Part shown: piece by piece, positions 46,748 to 55,390 of the stretch | How positions within the stretch are numbered: the first letter of the stretch is position 1 | Layout of the letters: every line of letters starts with the position of its first letter | Source: G036327475 sp036327475 | Lineage (GTDB): Bacteria > Pseudomonadota > Gammaproteobacteria > Enterobacterales > Enterobacteriaceae | Length of the DNA: 64,000 nt | Assembly: GCF_036327475.1 (NCBI RefSeq) | Contig: NZ_CP132913.1 | Coordinates: 558,001 to 622,000, forward strand | Direction: 5' to 3' | Translations under genes and position numbers: made by a program | The notes under the pieces: generated by a model | Told to the model about the DNA's origin: nothing | What the model saw: only the letters and a program-made list of their open reading frames with translations | Database searches by the model: none

Positions 46748-47041
46748 GACGAGCGATGCGTCACGCCCTGATGACGCGGCTAATACGGACGCTGCTGTCA
46801 TCCGCTGCGCCTGAAGACGCTGCCCGTCATATTGCTGCCGCCCATCGCCCGCCGCTGCACAGGAAGGACGTCCGTTGCCGGTATCGCCAGAGACACCCCT
46901 GCAGTGCGATTCAAGCATCATGCCAGCGCGCCAATGACCAAAGCGCCAGCGCCGGCCTATACGCCTTCGCCGCTGCCTGTCAGCAACCAGCAGCAATCAG
47001 ACTATCGGTTCGATAGTCGTGGTACCGCCTTGATGCAATGA
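46748..47041 (+). pseudogene. rne: Out-of-frame 3' end of rne (PNPase-binding tail)
   Basis: After the stop at 46747 the ancestral tail goes on in other frames: PETSDASRPDDAANTDAAVI (about 46744-46802), and finally HHASAPMTKAPAPAYTPSPL (about 46915-46975) ending TALMQ at 47041. E. coli RNase E has HNHATAPMTRAPAPEYVPEA in the last 50 residues, the part that binds polynucleotide phosphorylase. Several indels are needed to rejoin the frames, so this region is not translated as part of RNase E. Confidence 0.8.
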
Positions 47042-47123
47042 CTGCACATTACGTTTATTCTTATACCTCGCTGTGATGTTCAAGGCGCTAGGATTTTATC
47101 CTGCTTAACCTGGGCTAGACCCC

Positions 47124-47942
47124 ATGACCGCGCAGCCCGCAGTATTGAAAATTCGCCGTCCAGACGACTGGCATGTTCATTTTCATTTGCGCGACGATGA
47201 TATGTTGCGCACGGTAACGCCAGCCGTTTTTCGGACTGGCGATCATCATACTCCATCTGACGCCGCCAATGACCGCCCAGGCGATGGCCTACCGCGAAGG
47301 TATTTGGCTGTGTTGCAGGCGGGTCGCCGCTTTACGCCATTGCTAATACATGGCTAAAATCGTTTTTTGAACATATCACTACTAAGAGGCCGCCGACTAT
47401 GTGCTGGACTGGCAGATGGTGCTTATTTGGCTGCGCTGCCACTATTACCACATACCATCTGATGCTTAACCGCCACCGTATACTGGTGGTGGGGAGGGGT
47501 ACCTCCCATCTTTACTGCCTGTTGATCCTTAAGCTCAATGTGTATCAATAAGCATTGCGTGCCGCGGTAATCAGCAGCGGCTTCGACCGCCTATTTCTTG
47601 GCAAAATACAGTGCCGCACGCCAGAGCGCGTAAAGAGAGAGTCGGATTGCGGCTATGCCAGAGTTTTCAACGCCCCGCTTCCCCACTGGCTTACACGCGA
47701 CGGTGTTCGAGGAAATCGGCGCGTTAGCGCATTTTGAAGCGTTTTGTTTATTAACAGCCTGCACTTCTAACAGCCCGCGCTTCTATGGTTTTCCACTTAA
47801 CGAGGATTTTATTACGCTGCGCCGTGAGACCCATCACCAACCATCGACCGTCCCTCTGGCGGACGGCGATGGAGAGGCGCTAGTGCTTTTCCTCACCGAT
47901 CAGACGCTAAGTTGGATAGTGGTTGACGAAAGCGGTCAATAA
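47124..47942 (+). pseudogene. pyrC: Dihydroorotase remnant
   Basis: PyrC closes carbamoyl-aspartate to dihydroorotate in pyrimidine synthesis. The start TAQPAVLKIRRPDDWHVHFH resembles E. coli (metal-binding HLHLRDGDM region is altered to HVHFHLRDDDM). After a frameshift and a large deletion come FEHITT, RAAVISSGFDRLFLG (near 47552-47600), NAPLPTGLHATVFEEI and LAHFEAFC, and an ending near 47940. About 200 bp of the 1.04-kb gene is gone, and at least four frameshifts occur. It starts only 83 bp past the rne tail, whereas in E. coli the flg cluster and others lie between. Confidence 0.92.
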
Positions 47943-48071
47943 CCAGACGTCCGGCATATCTCGCCGATGAACGTCAAGCCATGGCCATCGAGGCAAAGCG
48001 GCTATAACGGTTGCGCCCTCTCGTAATATACTGTATAAACGAGCATGCGTTGATGCAGTGAGGACACATAA

Positions 48072-48225
48072 ATGCGAGTTAAAATTACCCTCGCCAAATC
48101 GGCATCGCTTCCTCAGTTTCAAGTGCGGTATGCTAGCCGAACGGCATACCGTCCTGGGCGACAACACAGAAGGCCAGGCGCTCATTAGGCACTCTATGGG
48201 AAAGCGCCCGCCATTGGTTTGACCC
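48072..48225 (+). pseudogene. dinI: dinI remnant
   Basis: MRVKITLAKSASLPQ is the amino end of DinI (MRIEVTIAKTSPLPA), followed at once by FQVRYASRTAYRPG, which corresponds to the HVSVRYAAANNLSVIG segment. About 30 residues in between are deleted, and a stop follows. DinI modulates RecA filaments in the SOS response. The position downstream of pyrC is as in E. coli. Confidence 0.7.
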
Positions 48226-48387
48226 GCACTCTCTATAATAAGATTTTGTTGTACTGTCGCTTGTCGGGCTCGCTACCCGGCTTTTTTCTTTTCCTTTTCG
48301 CTCAAATACGCCCGCTTTCGCTGTAAAAATTTCCAATGCGGCCTATGATAGTATCCAAGATAGCACCGCCGCTTTCTGGAGAACATC

Positions 48388-48718
48388 ATGACGCTGAAAA
48401 ACCAGAAGAAGCGATGACCTTCTATGAGTTACTGCAATTGATAAGTGAACAGCAGCGTAGGCTGGGCGTGCTGGAAGTCGCGTTTCCTATTTGTCCTGCA
48501 GCCTGGACGAGAATCAGCTACTGATCCATAATCTGATTCTGGAAGCTCAGAACCAAAACCGTAATGTATTGATGCGGAAGCACTTCGCACAATTAACGAA
48601 AGTGCTGGCCTGGCGCGTCATGCCGGTAACACCGCCCTCCCGAGCCACAGCGGAGTTAATAGCCGTCGCGCCGCGCTCACTAATCCTTTTCGACGTCTCT
48701 TATTACAAAAGTCTCTAA
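48388..48718 (+). pseudogene. Unrecognised small gene, frameshifted
   Basis: Two open frames join into one plausible small protein: TFYELLQLISEQQRRLGVLE (48417-48476) and then, after a one-base shift near 48490, SLDENQLLIHNLILEAQNQN and MRKHFAQLTKVL to about 48610. It looks helical and soluble. An AGGAG-like site (GGAGAAC) precedes the ATG at 48388, but that ATG is itself out of frame with the first block. I do not recognise the family. It stands where E. coli has bssS/solA neighbours. Confidence 0.35.
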
Positions 48719-48721
48719 TTG

Positions 48722-49086
48722 CGAAAAAATTTAAAAAGACAGGTATACTAAAGCTACATGCGAACCAGGAGACGCCATAGTTGCTCAAATCACAACGAGT
48801 CAAAAAGGGTACATACGGATAGAAAAAACGAAACTATCCACACATACCCGCTGGTCGGCTAGAGTATTATTAGTATGGTAGATGCCTAACATGATGATTC
48901 GCCTACAGTGTGTCAATTCCTCTGCAACGGAACACCTGGATTACCGCAAACATTAGCTCTATGTCACCCCGGATTTTATTTTCAGGTTTTATTTTAAATA
49001 GATGATCCTATTCTTGCTTATGTACTGTTATTACACTTATCTCACCTGGCACGACAGCCGGTGAAATACAATCAAGAGCTCAGGGT
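48722..49086. other. Spacer without recognised gene
   Basis: AT-rich sequence leading into the solA remnant; nothing coding was recognised. Confidence 0.35.
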
Positions 49087-49455
49087 ATGGCCTACGATTT
49101 GATCGTCATCGGCAGCGGTCCGTGTGGCGGTCGCGGCTTTTACGCCATGCAAGCCGGGCTGAATGCACTCATGATCGATGCGACCTTTCCACCGCATTCA
49201 GGGCGGCAGCTATTACTGTGGGTTCCCGGTGTTGGGAAATTGGATAGGCACGATGCATGCACTTATTATCTTTCTCCCGTTGGAGATTTTTCATCGACAG
49301 GCTACCCGAGCACGAGTTGGTAATATATCCGGCCTAAACAGCGGCCACGACTTTAGTTTGCCAGCGTGCTGATGAAATGGCTGCAGCGTTCGCCGAAAGG
49401 CGCAATAGCAGTTTCGATTTATCGCTGTTTTTGCTGCGCTGCTTTGCCGCCTAGC
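49087..49455 (+). pseudogene. solA: N-methyl-L-tryptophan oxidase remnant
   Basis: AYDLIVIGSGPCGGRGFYAM is the FAD-binding start of SolA ([20 protein letters not shown]), followed by AGLNALMIDATFPPHS. A large deletion then jumps to the last quarter of the protein: YYCGFPVLG, ACTYYLSPVGDFIID (partly in another frame), GLNSGHDF and SSFDLSLFLL. About 800 bp of the roughly 1.1-kb gene is missing. Confidence 0.88.
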
Positions 49456-49566
49456 CACTCCAGTGGCGTAGTCGCCATTTACCACTGCTTCACCTTTCAC
49501 ACGCAAACGACAGGATTTATTGAATATCTTCTACTATTTTCCCGCCCGGCGTGGCGCGAACGCTGC

Positions 49567-50517
49567 TCAAAACAGCGGCAACGATCGCTCCTCCTTACAG
49601 GTCACGCTACAGCAGCCGTAATAGTTTTCGGCACAAGCCGGACACTGGATAAACAGCAAATGGCAACAGTGATTGCGGCAATTAGTGTGGCTGTCGCATG
49701 GGGTGCCGCATTGGTGGCAATAGGCAATAATATCTGACGTAATACGCTCGCCCAAACGTTCGTCAAATACAAAATTCTTACCGGTAAATTTCAGCGGCAG
49801 CCCTTTTTCACGCGCACGGCGGGCGTATTCAATAATCCCGCCTTCGACGCAATACACATTTTTAAAGCCGTTATACAGCATCCAGGCGCTGGCTTTTTCG
49901 CAGCGGATACCGCCGGTGCAGTACATGATAATTTTTTTATCCTTGTCGTGCCGCAGCATATTCACCGCCATCGGCAGCTGTTCCCGGAAGGTATCGGATG
50001 GAATTTCAATGGCATTATCGAAATGCCCCACCTCATACTCATAGTGGTTTCGCATATCCACAAAGAGCACATCGGGATCATCCGCCATGGCGTTAACGTC
50101 TTCCGCTTGCAAATAACGCCCGACGTTCGCTGGGTTAAAAGAGGGATCCTCAATACCATCGGCTACGATGCGCGACCGCACTTTCATACGCAGCACCCAG
50201 AAAGATTTACCGTCGTCGTCCAAGGCTATGTTTAAGCGCAAACCATCAAGCTGCGGATGTGCAGCGGACAGCACTCTGCGCAGGGCGTTAAAACGGCTTT
50301 GCGGCACACTGATTTGCGCATTGATCCCTTCCGCAGCGATATACACGCGGCCGAATATCTGCAGCGCCGCGAACGCTCGGTAAAGATCATCACGAAAGCC
50401 TTGCGGGTCGCTCAGAGTAAAATAGCGGTAAAAAGAGACAGTGGTGCGTGGCTCGCTTTCGGTCAGCATGCGCGCCCGTAATTCCTGATTGGAGACCCGG
50501 TTATGTAGCACTGGCAT
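49567..50517 (-). CDS. trhO: tRNA uridine(34) hydroxylase TrhO
   Basis: TrhO (YceA) is a rhodanese-family enzyme that hydroxylates wobble U34 of some tRNAs with O2 to form ho5U. From ATG 50517 (MPVLHNRVSN) the product is 316 aa (E. coli 350). It has an N-terminal acylphosphatase-like part, a rhodanese domain with Cys200 in YCTGGIRCEK, and a Cys-rich end (CHQCGTPCDSHTNC, CCHLLFIQCPACAENYYGCC). The protein stops right after this cluster and lacks about 34 residues of the E. coli C-terminus. The rest is intact, so it is probably functional. Confidence 0.92.
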   Translation of the reverse strand: MPVLHNRVSNQELRARMLTESEPRTTVSFYRYFTLSDPQGFRDDLYRAFAALQIFGRVYIAAEGINAQISVPQSRFNALRRVLSAAHPQLDGLRLNIALDDDGKSFWVLRMKVRSRIVADGIEDPSFNPANVGRYLQAEDVNAMADDPDVLFVDMRNHYEYEVGHFDNAIEIPSDTFREQLPMAVNMLRHDKDKKIIMYCTGGIRCEKASAWMLYNGFKNVYCVEGGIIEYARRAREKGLPLKFTGKNFVFDERLGERITSDIIAYCHQCGTPCDSHTNCRNHCCHLLFIQCPACAENYYGCCSVTCKEERSLPLF

Positions 50518-50679
50518 GGTGTACGTTCCTGTCGCTAGCAAGAAGATTGACAACGGCCGCCGTAGCCGCATTTTACCTTATTCGCGCCAAAACGCCAGTG
50601 GCGACTTGACGATACCTCCATCAGATACCACCATTAGAGACGACTCGTGTCGGTTCATGGAATCATCGACCATTTATCT

Positions 50680-51540
50680 TTGAAGGCCCTCCAAGGAGTC
50701 AACGGTTTAGCCCATTGCTCTGCGCAACCTGAAGTTGGAAAACCGTATTGTCATTGCGTGTGCCAATATTCTGCCGATGAAGGGGCAGCGACTTCGTGGC
50801 ATACCGTGCATCTCGAACATTTGGCGCTTTCGGGCGCCGCGCCGTTAATCCTTGAAGACACCGCGAGCAAATTCGATCGGACGTATCTCCCCGCAGTGGG
50901 AATCCAGCTGGTCCATGCCTGGCGTAAAGCGCCTACTCAACCGCCATGGGCCGGCAGACGATTGCTGCCGGCCCATGGCGGTTGGAAAACGGTCGGCGCT
51001 GAGTCTCGATGAGATAGCGGAGCTCATAGGCGATTCATCTCATCACCGCGGCCAGGCGCGCGCAGCGTATTGGTTTTAATCTCATTGAATGGAATCGCAT
51101 GCCGCCACGGCTATCTGCTGCATCAGTTTTTATAGCCACTGACGAGTCAGCGCGAAGATTGCTACGGCGGTAGCCTGGAAAACCGCATGCGCCTAACGCT
51201 TGATGTGTTTCAGGCCTTAGTCAGGCGCTACCGTTAACCATGGCGGTATGGGTGCGCATTTCCGTCGCCACAGCAACGCATCAGCGTTGGCCACGGCTCA
51301 TGGTCGTTCGCCGTCGTTCGCCAAGAAAATCCGCCAGAAAACCGGTCTTATGACCTTTGTGGGCGGCATGATCACCGAACCGGAGGAGGCAGAGACGATT
51401 ATCGCCAACAGCGACGCGGATGCTACGTGTTGGCCCGCGGTGCGTTATACGATCCGCGCTAACCATGGCATGTAGCCACCAAACTTGGCGAGCAGATATA
51501 GGAGTCGAAGCAATATTGGCGCGATGAGCCTCAAGTGAAG
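50680..51540 (+). pseudogene. YqjM-type NADH:flavin oxidoreductase remnant
   Basis: An old-yellow-enzyme family member can be followed in shifting frames: CQYSADEGAATSWHTVHLEH (50758-50817), LALSGAAPLILEDTA, QLVHAWRKAPTQPPW near 50905, LSLDEIAELIGD (51002), HGYLLHQF with REDCYGGSLENRMRLTLDVF (near 51145-51210), FAKKIRQKTGLMTFVGGMIT (51312-51370) and EEAETIIANSDADAT. These are the FMN barrel motifs in the order of the YqjM branch. It replaces the yceIJ genes present in E. coli between trhO and solA neighbours. The frame is broken at least four times. Confidence 0.85.
50938..50984. repeat. 20-bp perfect inverted repeat in the flavin oxidoreductase remnant
   Basis: Arms at 50938-50957 and 50965-50984 are perfectly complementary, with a 7-nt loop (ACGATTG). 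The sequence still translates as the expected PPW...HGGW region, so the palindrome is built into the ancestral coding sequence and not inserted. Confidence 0.95.
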
Positions 51541-51716
51541 GGGGCTATTCGCCTGACATGGTGTTTTTATCGTTTATTGAAAAGCGCGCGCCAATGGTCG
51601 ATAATGCCCCTGGCGCGACGCATTTATTCCACCGCGGAAAAATGCCAGAATATTGCAAGGTATTAACGGCACGAATGAAATACGGGTTATCCCGTAACGT
51701 TCACACTTGAGACGCT

Positions 51717-52640
51717 ATGACCACACTTCCTGTCTTTAATCGTTCATTGCTGCATCCGCGTTTTTGGCTTACCTGGCTGGGTATTGGTACGCTTTATCTT
51801 CTGGCGCTGCTACCTTATCCGCTGCTTTATATTTTGGGAACCCGTCTGGGGCGGTTCGCGATCCGCTTTATGCGCCACAGAGAGACCATTGCGCGTCGGA
51901 ATTTACAATTATGTTTTCCCACGATGCCTGAACCGGAGCGTGAAGCGCTGCTGCGGCAGAATTTTGAGTCTGTCGGCATGGGGCTTATCGAAACCGGCAT
52001 CGCCTGGTTTTGGCCTGATTGGCGCATTAAACGTTGGGTCACCGTCATTGGACTAGAGCATATCGCCAACGCGCGTAGCGAAAACAAAGGGGTACTGCTT
52101 ATCGGTATGCATTTTCTTACCCTTGAGCTGGGCGCGCGAATTTTCGGTATGTATAACCCCGGCATCGGCGTTTATCGCCCAAACGATAACCCGCTACTTG
52201 ACTGGCTGCAGACCTGGGGACGGTTGCGGTGCAATAAATCCATGCTGGACCGCTCCGATATCAAAGGCATGATCCGCGCGCTGAAAAACGGTGATATTAT
52301 CTGGTACGCGCCGGACCACGATTATGGACCGAAAAGCAGCGTATTCGCGCCGCTGTTTGCCGTTCCCGAGGCCGCGACAACAACCGGCACTTATCTGTTG
52401 GCCAAAATGGCCAAGCCGGCGGTGATCCCCTTTATGCCACGCCGCCTGCCGCATGGGTGCGGTTACGAGCTGTTGATTTTGCCTGATGAACGCAACATGC
52501 CACTCGATAGCGATATCGCTGCCGCTAGCTATATGAATAAGGTGGTAGAGCAGGCAATTTTACGGGCCCCGGATCAATACATGTGGCTGCACCGCCGTTT
52601 CAAAACCCGCCCGCCAGGCCAGCCTTCGCTGTACTGCTGA
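51717..52640 (+). CDS. lpxL: Lipid A lauroyltransferase LpxL
   Basis: LpxL (HtrB) adds the lauroyl chain to Kdo2-lipid IVA at the inner membrane. The product is 307 aa (E. coli 306). It has an N-terminal membrane segment (about 17-40), the HX4E catalytic pair His132/Glu137 in GMHFLTLELGA, and the conserved VYRPNDNPLLDWLQTWGRL and YAPDHDYGPKSSVFAPLFAV. The gene is intact among pseudogenes. Its lipid A substrate is also modified under PhoPQ control. Confidence 0.96.
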   Translation: MTTLPVFNRSLLHPRFWLTWLGIGTLYLLALLPYPLLYILGTRLGRFAIRFMRHRETIARRNLQLCFPTMPEPEREALLRQNFESVGMGLIETGIAWFWPDWRIKRWVTVIGLEHIANARSENKGVLLIGMHFLTLELGARIFGMYNPGIGVYRPNDNPLLDWLQTWGRLRCNKSMLDRSDIKGMIRALKNGDIIWYAPDHDYGPKSSVFAPLFAVPEAATTTGTYLLAKMAKPAVIPFMPRRLPHGCGYELLILPDERNMPLDSDIAAASYMNKVVEQAILRAPDQYMWLHRRFKTRPPGQPSLYC

Positions 52641-52811
52641 TGCCTTGCGCGTCGGCATCCGGCGCAGTGATTGCAAAAAGGCCGCGCAAAACGACCGGTG
52701 AAATTGCCACAGCCCCTTTCAGCGCATACTGTGCCTCTGATTTAATCCCCCTGGCGAGAGCGTTTCTAGCCCTGTTGTGTGTCGACTGCCGCAAATACGT
52801 AAACAGGAGGT

Positions 52812-53445
52812 CATGATGCCGGAACCATCTTTTATCAATTGAAACGCGATCTTTTGTGACATGGATAGGCTGCTTTCTCACCGGTGCCGCCTTCAGTCTG
52901 GTTATGCCGTTCCTGTCGCTCTATGTTGAGCTGTTGGGGGTTCATCGCCAGAAAATCAAATCTTTGGTTCAATGCGGTTTCAGTATCACGTTTCCGCCAA
53001 TCACATCGCCGATATGGGGCTGTCTTGCCGAAAAATCCGCGTTTGGTGCTGAGTTTGTTTGTGTCACCACGCTCATCATCAGGGCGCCCCACCGGCTCTA
53101 TCGCGCCGATACTGACGCTGTATGTCCGTGAACTTATATCCGTGAACTGATGAATCATTCGCGGAATATGGCATTCATCAGCGGCATAATTGCTGCTGTG
53201 CCAGGCATGTTGGCGATCAGGTTGTACCCGAGCACATTTTGATTAGCATGATGGCATTGTCAGTGCGGCTGTTCCTCATGTCATTCTTGCAATCACCCAT
53301 AGCAGTTGGGCGTACTGCGTTTTTTATTCGGTGCCGCCAACGGCGCGCTGTTGCCGGCGGTATAAACCCTGTTGATTTATAACTCCTCCAGCCAGGCTAT
53401 AGGCCATATTTAGCTTAACAAATCATTTCGCGATTTTGGTAACGT
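52812..53445 (+). pseudogene. mdtG: Drug efflux transporter MdtG remnant
   Basis: The start region (ACCATGGATAGGCTG frame) yields TWIGCFLTGAAFSLVMPFLS (52859-52918), the first TM of the MdtG major-facilitator pump. After a deletion of roughly 400 bp come NPRLVLSLFVSP, TGSIAPILTLYVREL near 53094-53138 and FAEYGIHQRH, ending in AAVAGGINPVDL-like frames near 53370. It is dead by frameshifts and the missing middle. Its place after lpxL is as in E. coli. Confidence 0.88.
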
Positions 53446-53499
53446 CAGCGTCCTCTCTCGGTACCTTTATTTCGGGCAGCTACGGTTCCTGGTAGCGTT

Positions 53500-54215
53500 T
53501 TGTGACGGTGCTGGTGGTAATGGCCGACGTGGGGTGTGTGGTGGAACCTGCAGAGCAGCGCGGCGCGCATCAAACTGCCTAATGATTGAAGAAAAGGGCG
53601 GCGTAACGCCGCCGCTAAAATCGACCGTCGTAGGGAGATTGAGGGTTGTCTGCTTGCTGAGGATCCCACCACAGAGCGCCCTGAAATCACGTTGTTTTAT
53701 GGCTGAGGCGCATTTTGTCCAGGCCTTGGCGCAGATTTTCCACCTCGTTCTTCTCCTGTATGCAAACTTTCCTCGGATTATCGCTGAGCATTGAGGAGCA
53801 AAACAGTTCATCGCCAAGGCAAACCTTCACCATGACCGCTCGGGGCCGCCGTGGGCCACAGGAACTGGAGGTAGTGGCTCCCCAGCGGGAGCTTCCGTAT
53901 CGCGCCATCGAAAGCGATGGTGTTGGTGTTCTGGTTTACTTCTTTACTTTAGCGATTTCCGGCCGCCCCGCGAAGACCTTTGCGAAACCTTTACACCTTG
54001 CCGTAATCTTCTTTGCAAAATCCCACCGCCGGAAATATTCACTGGATAATCAGTCTGTTATCGGCCAACTTACCCACGGTCACGCCGTACAGGGCCGGTT
54101 TTGTTCTGCTATCGACTGTTTAGCGAGCGGTACTTGCAATTTGGCCAGAGTGACGACAATTACCCCTATGCCCGTAATTAGCGTAACGACCCAATCCTCT
54201 CATCAGCACAAGAGA
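53500..54215. other. Unassigned decayed sequence
   Basis: The minus-strand stretch 53990-53687 contains natural-looking fragments (NTIAFDGAIRKLPLGSH, GDELFCSSMLSDNPRKVCIQ, NLRQGLDKMRLSH), perhaps one small secreted protein in several frames. I do not recognise a family. No other gene is visible. Confidence 0.3.
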
Positions 54216-54221
54216 GTATCT

Positions 54222-54515
54222 ATGATCATGTATGCAACTCTGGAAGAAGTGATCGATATCGCCCGCGAGAAGTTTCAACAGCAGAAAAGAGGACGAAACC
54301 TCATCAGGGTAACGATTCAGAACGAAGAGATCATGTGAGAAGCCGAATTTCCCGAGACGATATCGTTTGGTTTGTACCAACAAATTACGATGAAACCGAA
54401 CTGCGCCTGGAGTGGCAGAAGGAAAATACGCTGTACGAGTGGGACGAAATATCAATATGAACCGTCGCTCGATGCCAAAGAGGGTAAACCGCTTCTGATG
54501 AATGGGACGCGATGT
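54222..54515 (+). pseudogene. msyB: Acidic protein MsyB remnant
   Basis: MYATLEEVIDIAREKFQQ is the MsyB start (MYATLEEAIDAAREEF). A stop and frameshift follow, then NYDETELRLEWQKENTLYEW and DEWDAM close to the E. coli end (IEIRQEWQEENTLHEWDE, ADEWDER). MsyB is a small acidic protein that suppresses secY/secA defects when overproduced. It is out of frame at two points. Confidence 0.88.
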
Positions 54516-54559
54516 GATGTCACACCCCTCTCGTATCACCCCGCCTCGCTAACGCCCGC

Positions 54560-55390
54560 CGTAACCATTGTGCCGCGACAACCAGCCAAGGAAGGCGCTA
54601 ACCATAAATGGCGTGTGAAAAACACCCTGAACGGCGCCAACAGAAACAGCATTTCCAATAGCATTGAAATGGTCATCCGAGCACACCGACGAATTCCTGC
54701 GCGCCCTTGGTGATGATTAGGATGACGATCAACAGTTTTGGCAGGAACAGCAGCACCAGCGTCGTGGAGAATAACGTAATAGCCAGCTTCGGCCGCCATT
54801 GGGGTCACACCGTGAAGAGTTGGCGCGGCTTGTAGGAAGTACTACGGCTCCATTGGCTCCATTAGCGCGTATACCACTAGAAGGGCAGGCGATACCGCAA
54901 CCATAGCAGCACTGATAAAAGGGCATGACATCACCCAGGAACACCGCACGGTCGAGCGGATGCATTTCCTTGATAAAAACAGAATAAAATTCATCATGTT
55001 AAAGTAGTGCTAGCGACGATTGCATTTGAGCCCATCCAATAATTGGGCGGCAGAGCTTCATATCCACCTGGCAAATCCTAGACTATCCAAATTTCTCCAT
55101 CCTGCGCAGCGCATCAAGATCGCCTCTGCGAGTCATGAGAGGATACGGATCCGGCGAATAACCTTTCATCCCGGCAGCGGCGCCAGCGTGCAATGCTTGA
55201 TAAACAGCTCGACGCGGATAATGGCGTTGTCGGCAAGATTTTCGCCATCCTGCGCCGGACCATTGCTTGTACCATGATACATGGCATCATGGCCTAGCTC
55301 CGTTCACGCGGTTTATCGCGCTCGTGCAGGCTGGTCTTTTGTCGGCGGCAAGCGGCAACGCCTCGACATAGTCGAGGCTGGTGGAGGTAG
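54560..55390 (-). pseudogene. opgH: Glucan glucosyltransferase OpgH remnant
   Basis: OpgH polymerises the beta-1,2-glucose backbone of osmoregulated periplasmic glucans. Minus-strand frames give SLDYVEALPLAADKRPA near 55375-55325, NAIIRVELFIKHCTLAPLPG near 55225-55165, GMHPLDRAVFLGDVMPFY at 54965-54910, PKLLIVILII near 54740, and MTISMLLEMLFLLAPFRVFF near 54674-54615. Only about 0.83 kb of the 2.5-kb gene is left: the catalytic glycosyltransferase centre and the C-terminus are deleted. A related piece lies in the ptsG pseudogene. Confidence 0.88.
54561..54727. repeat. opgH segment with a second copy at 29984-30215
   Basis: This is the resident copy of the dispersed direct repeat described at 29984-30215. 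It encodes the membrane segment near the end of OpgH. Relative to the other copy it lacks about 68 bp, so the copy in ptsG preserves an older state of opgH. Confidence 0.85.
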
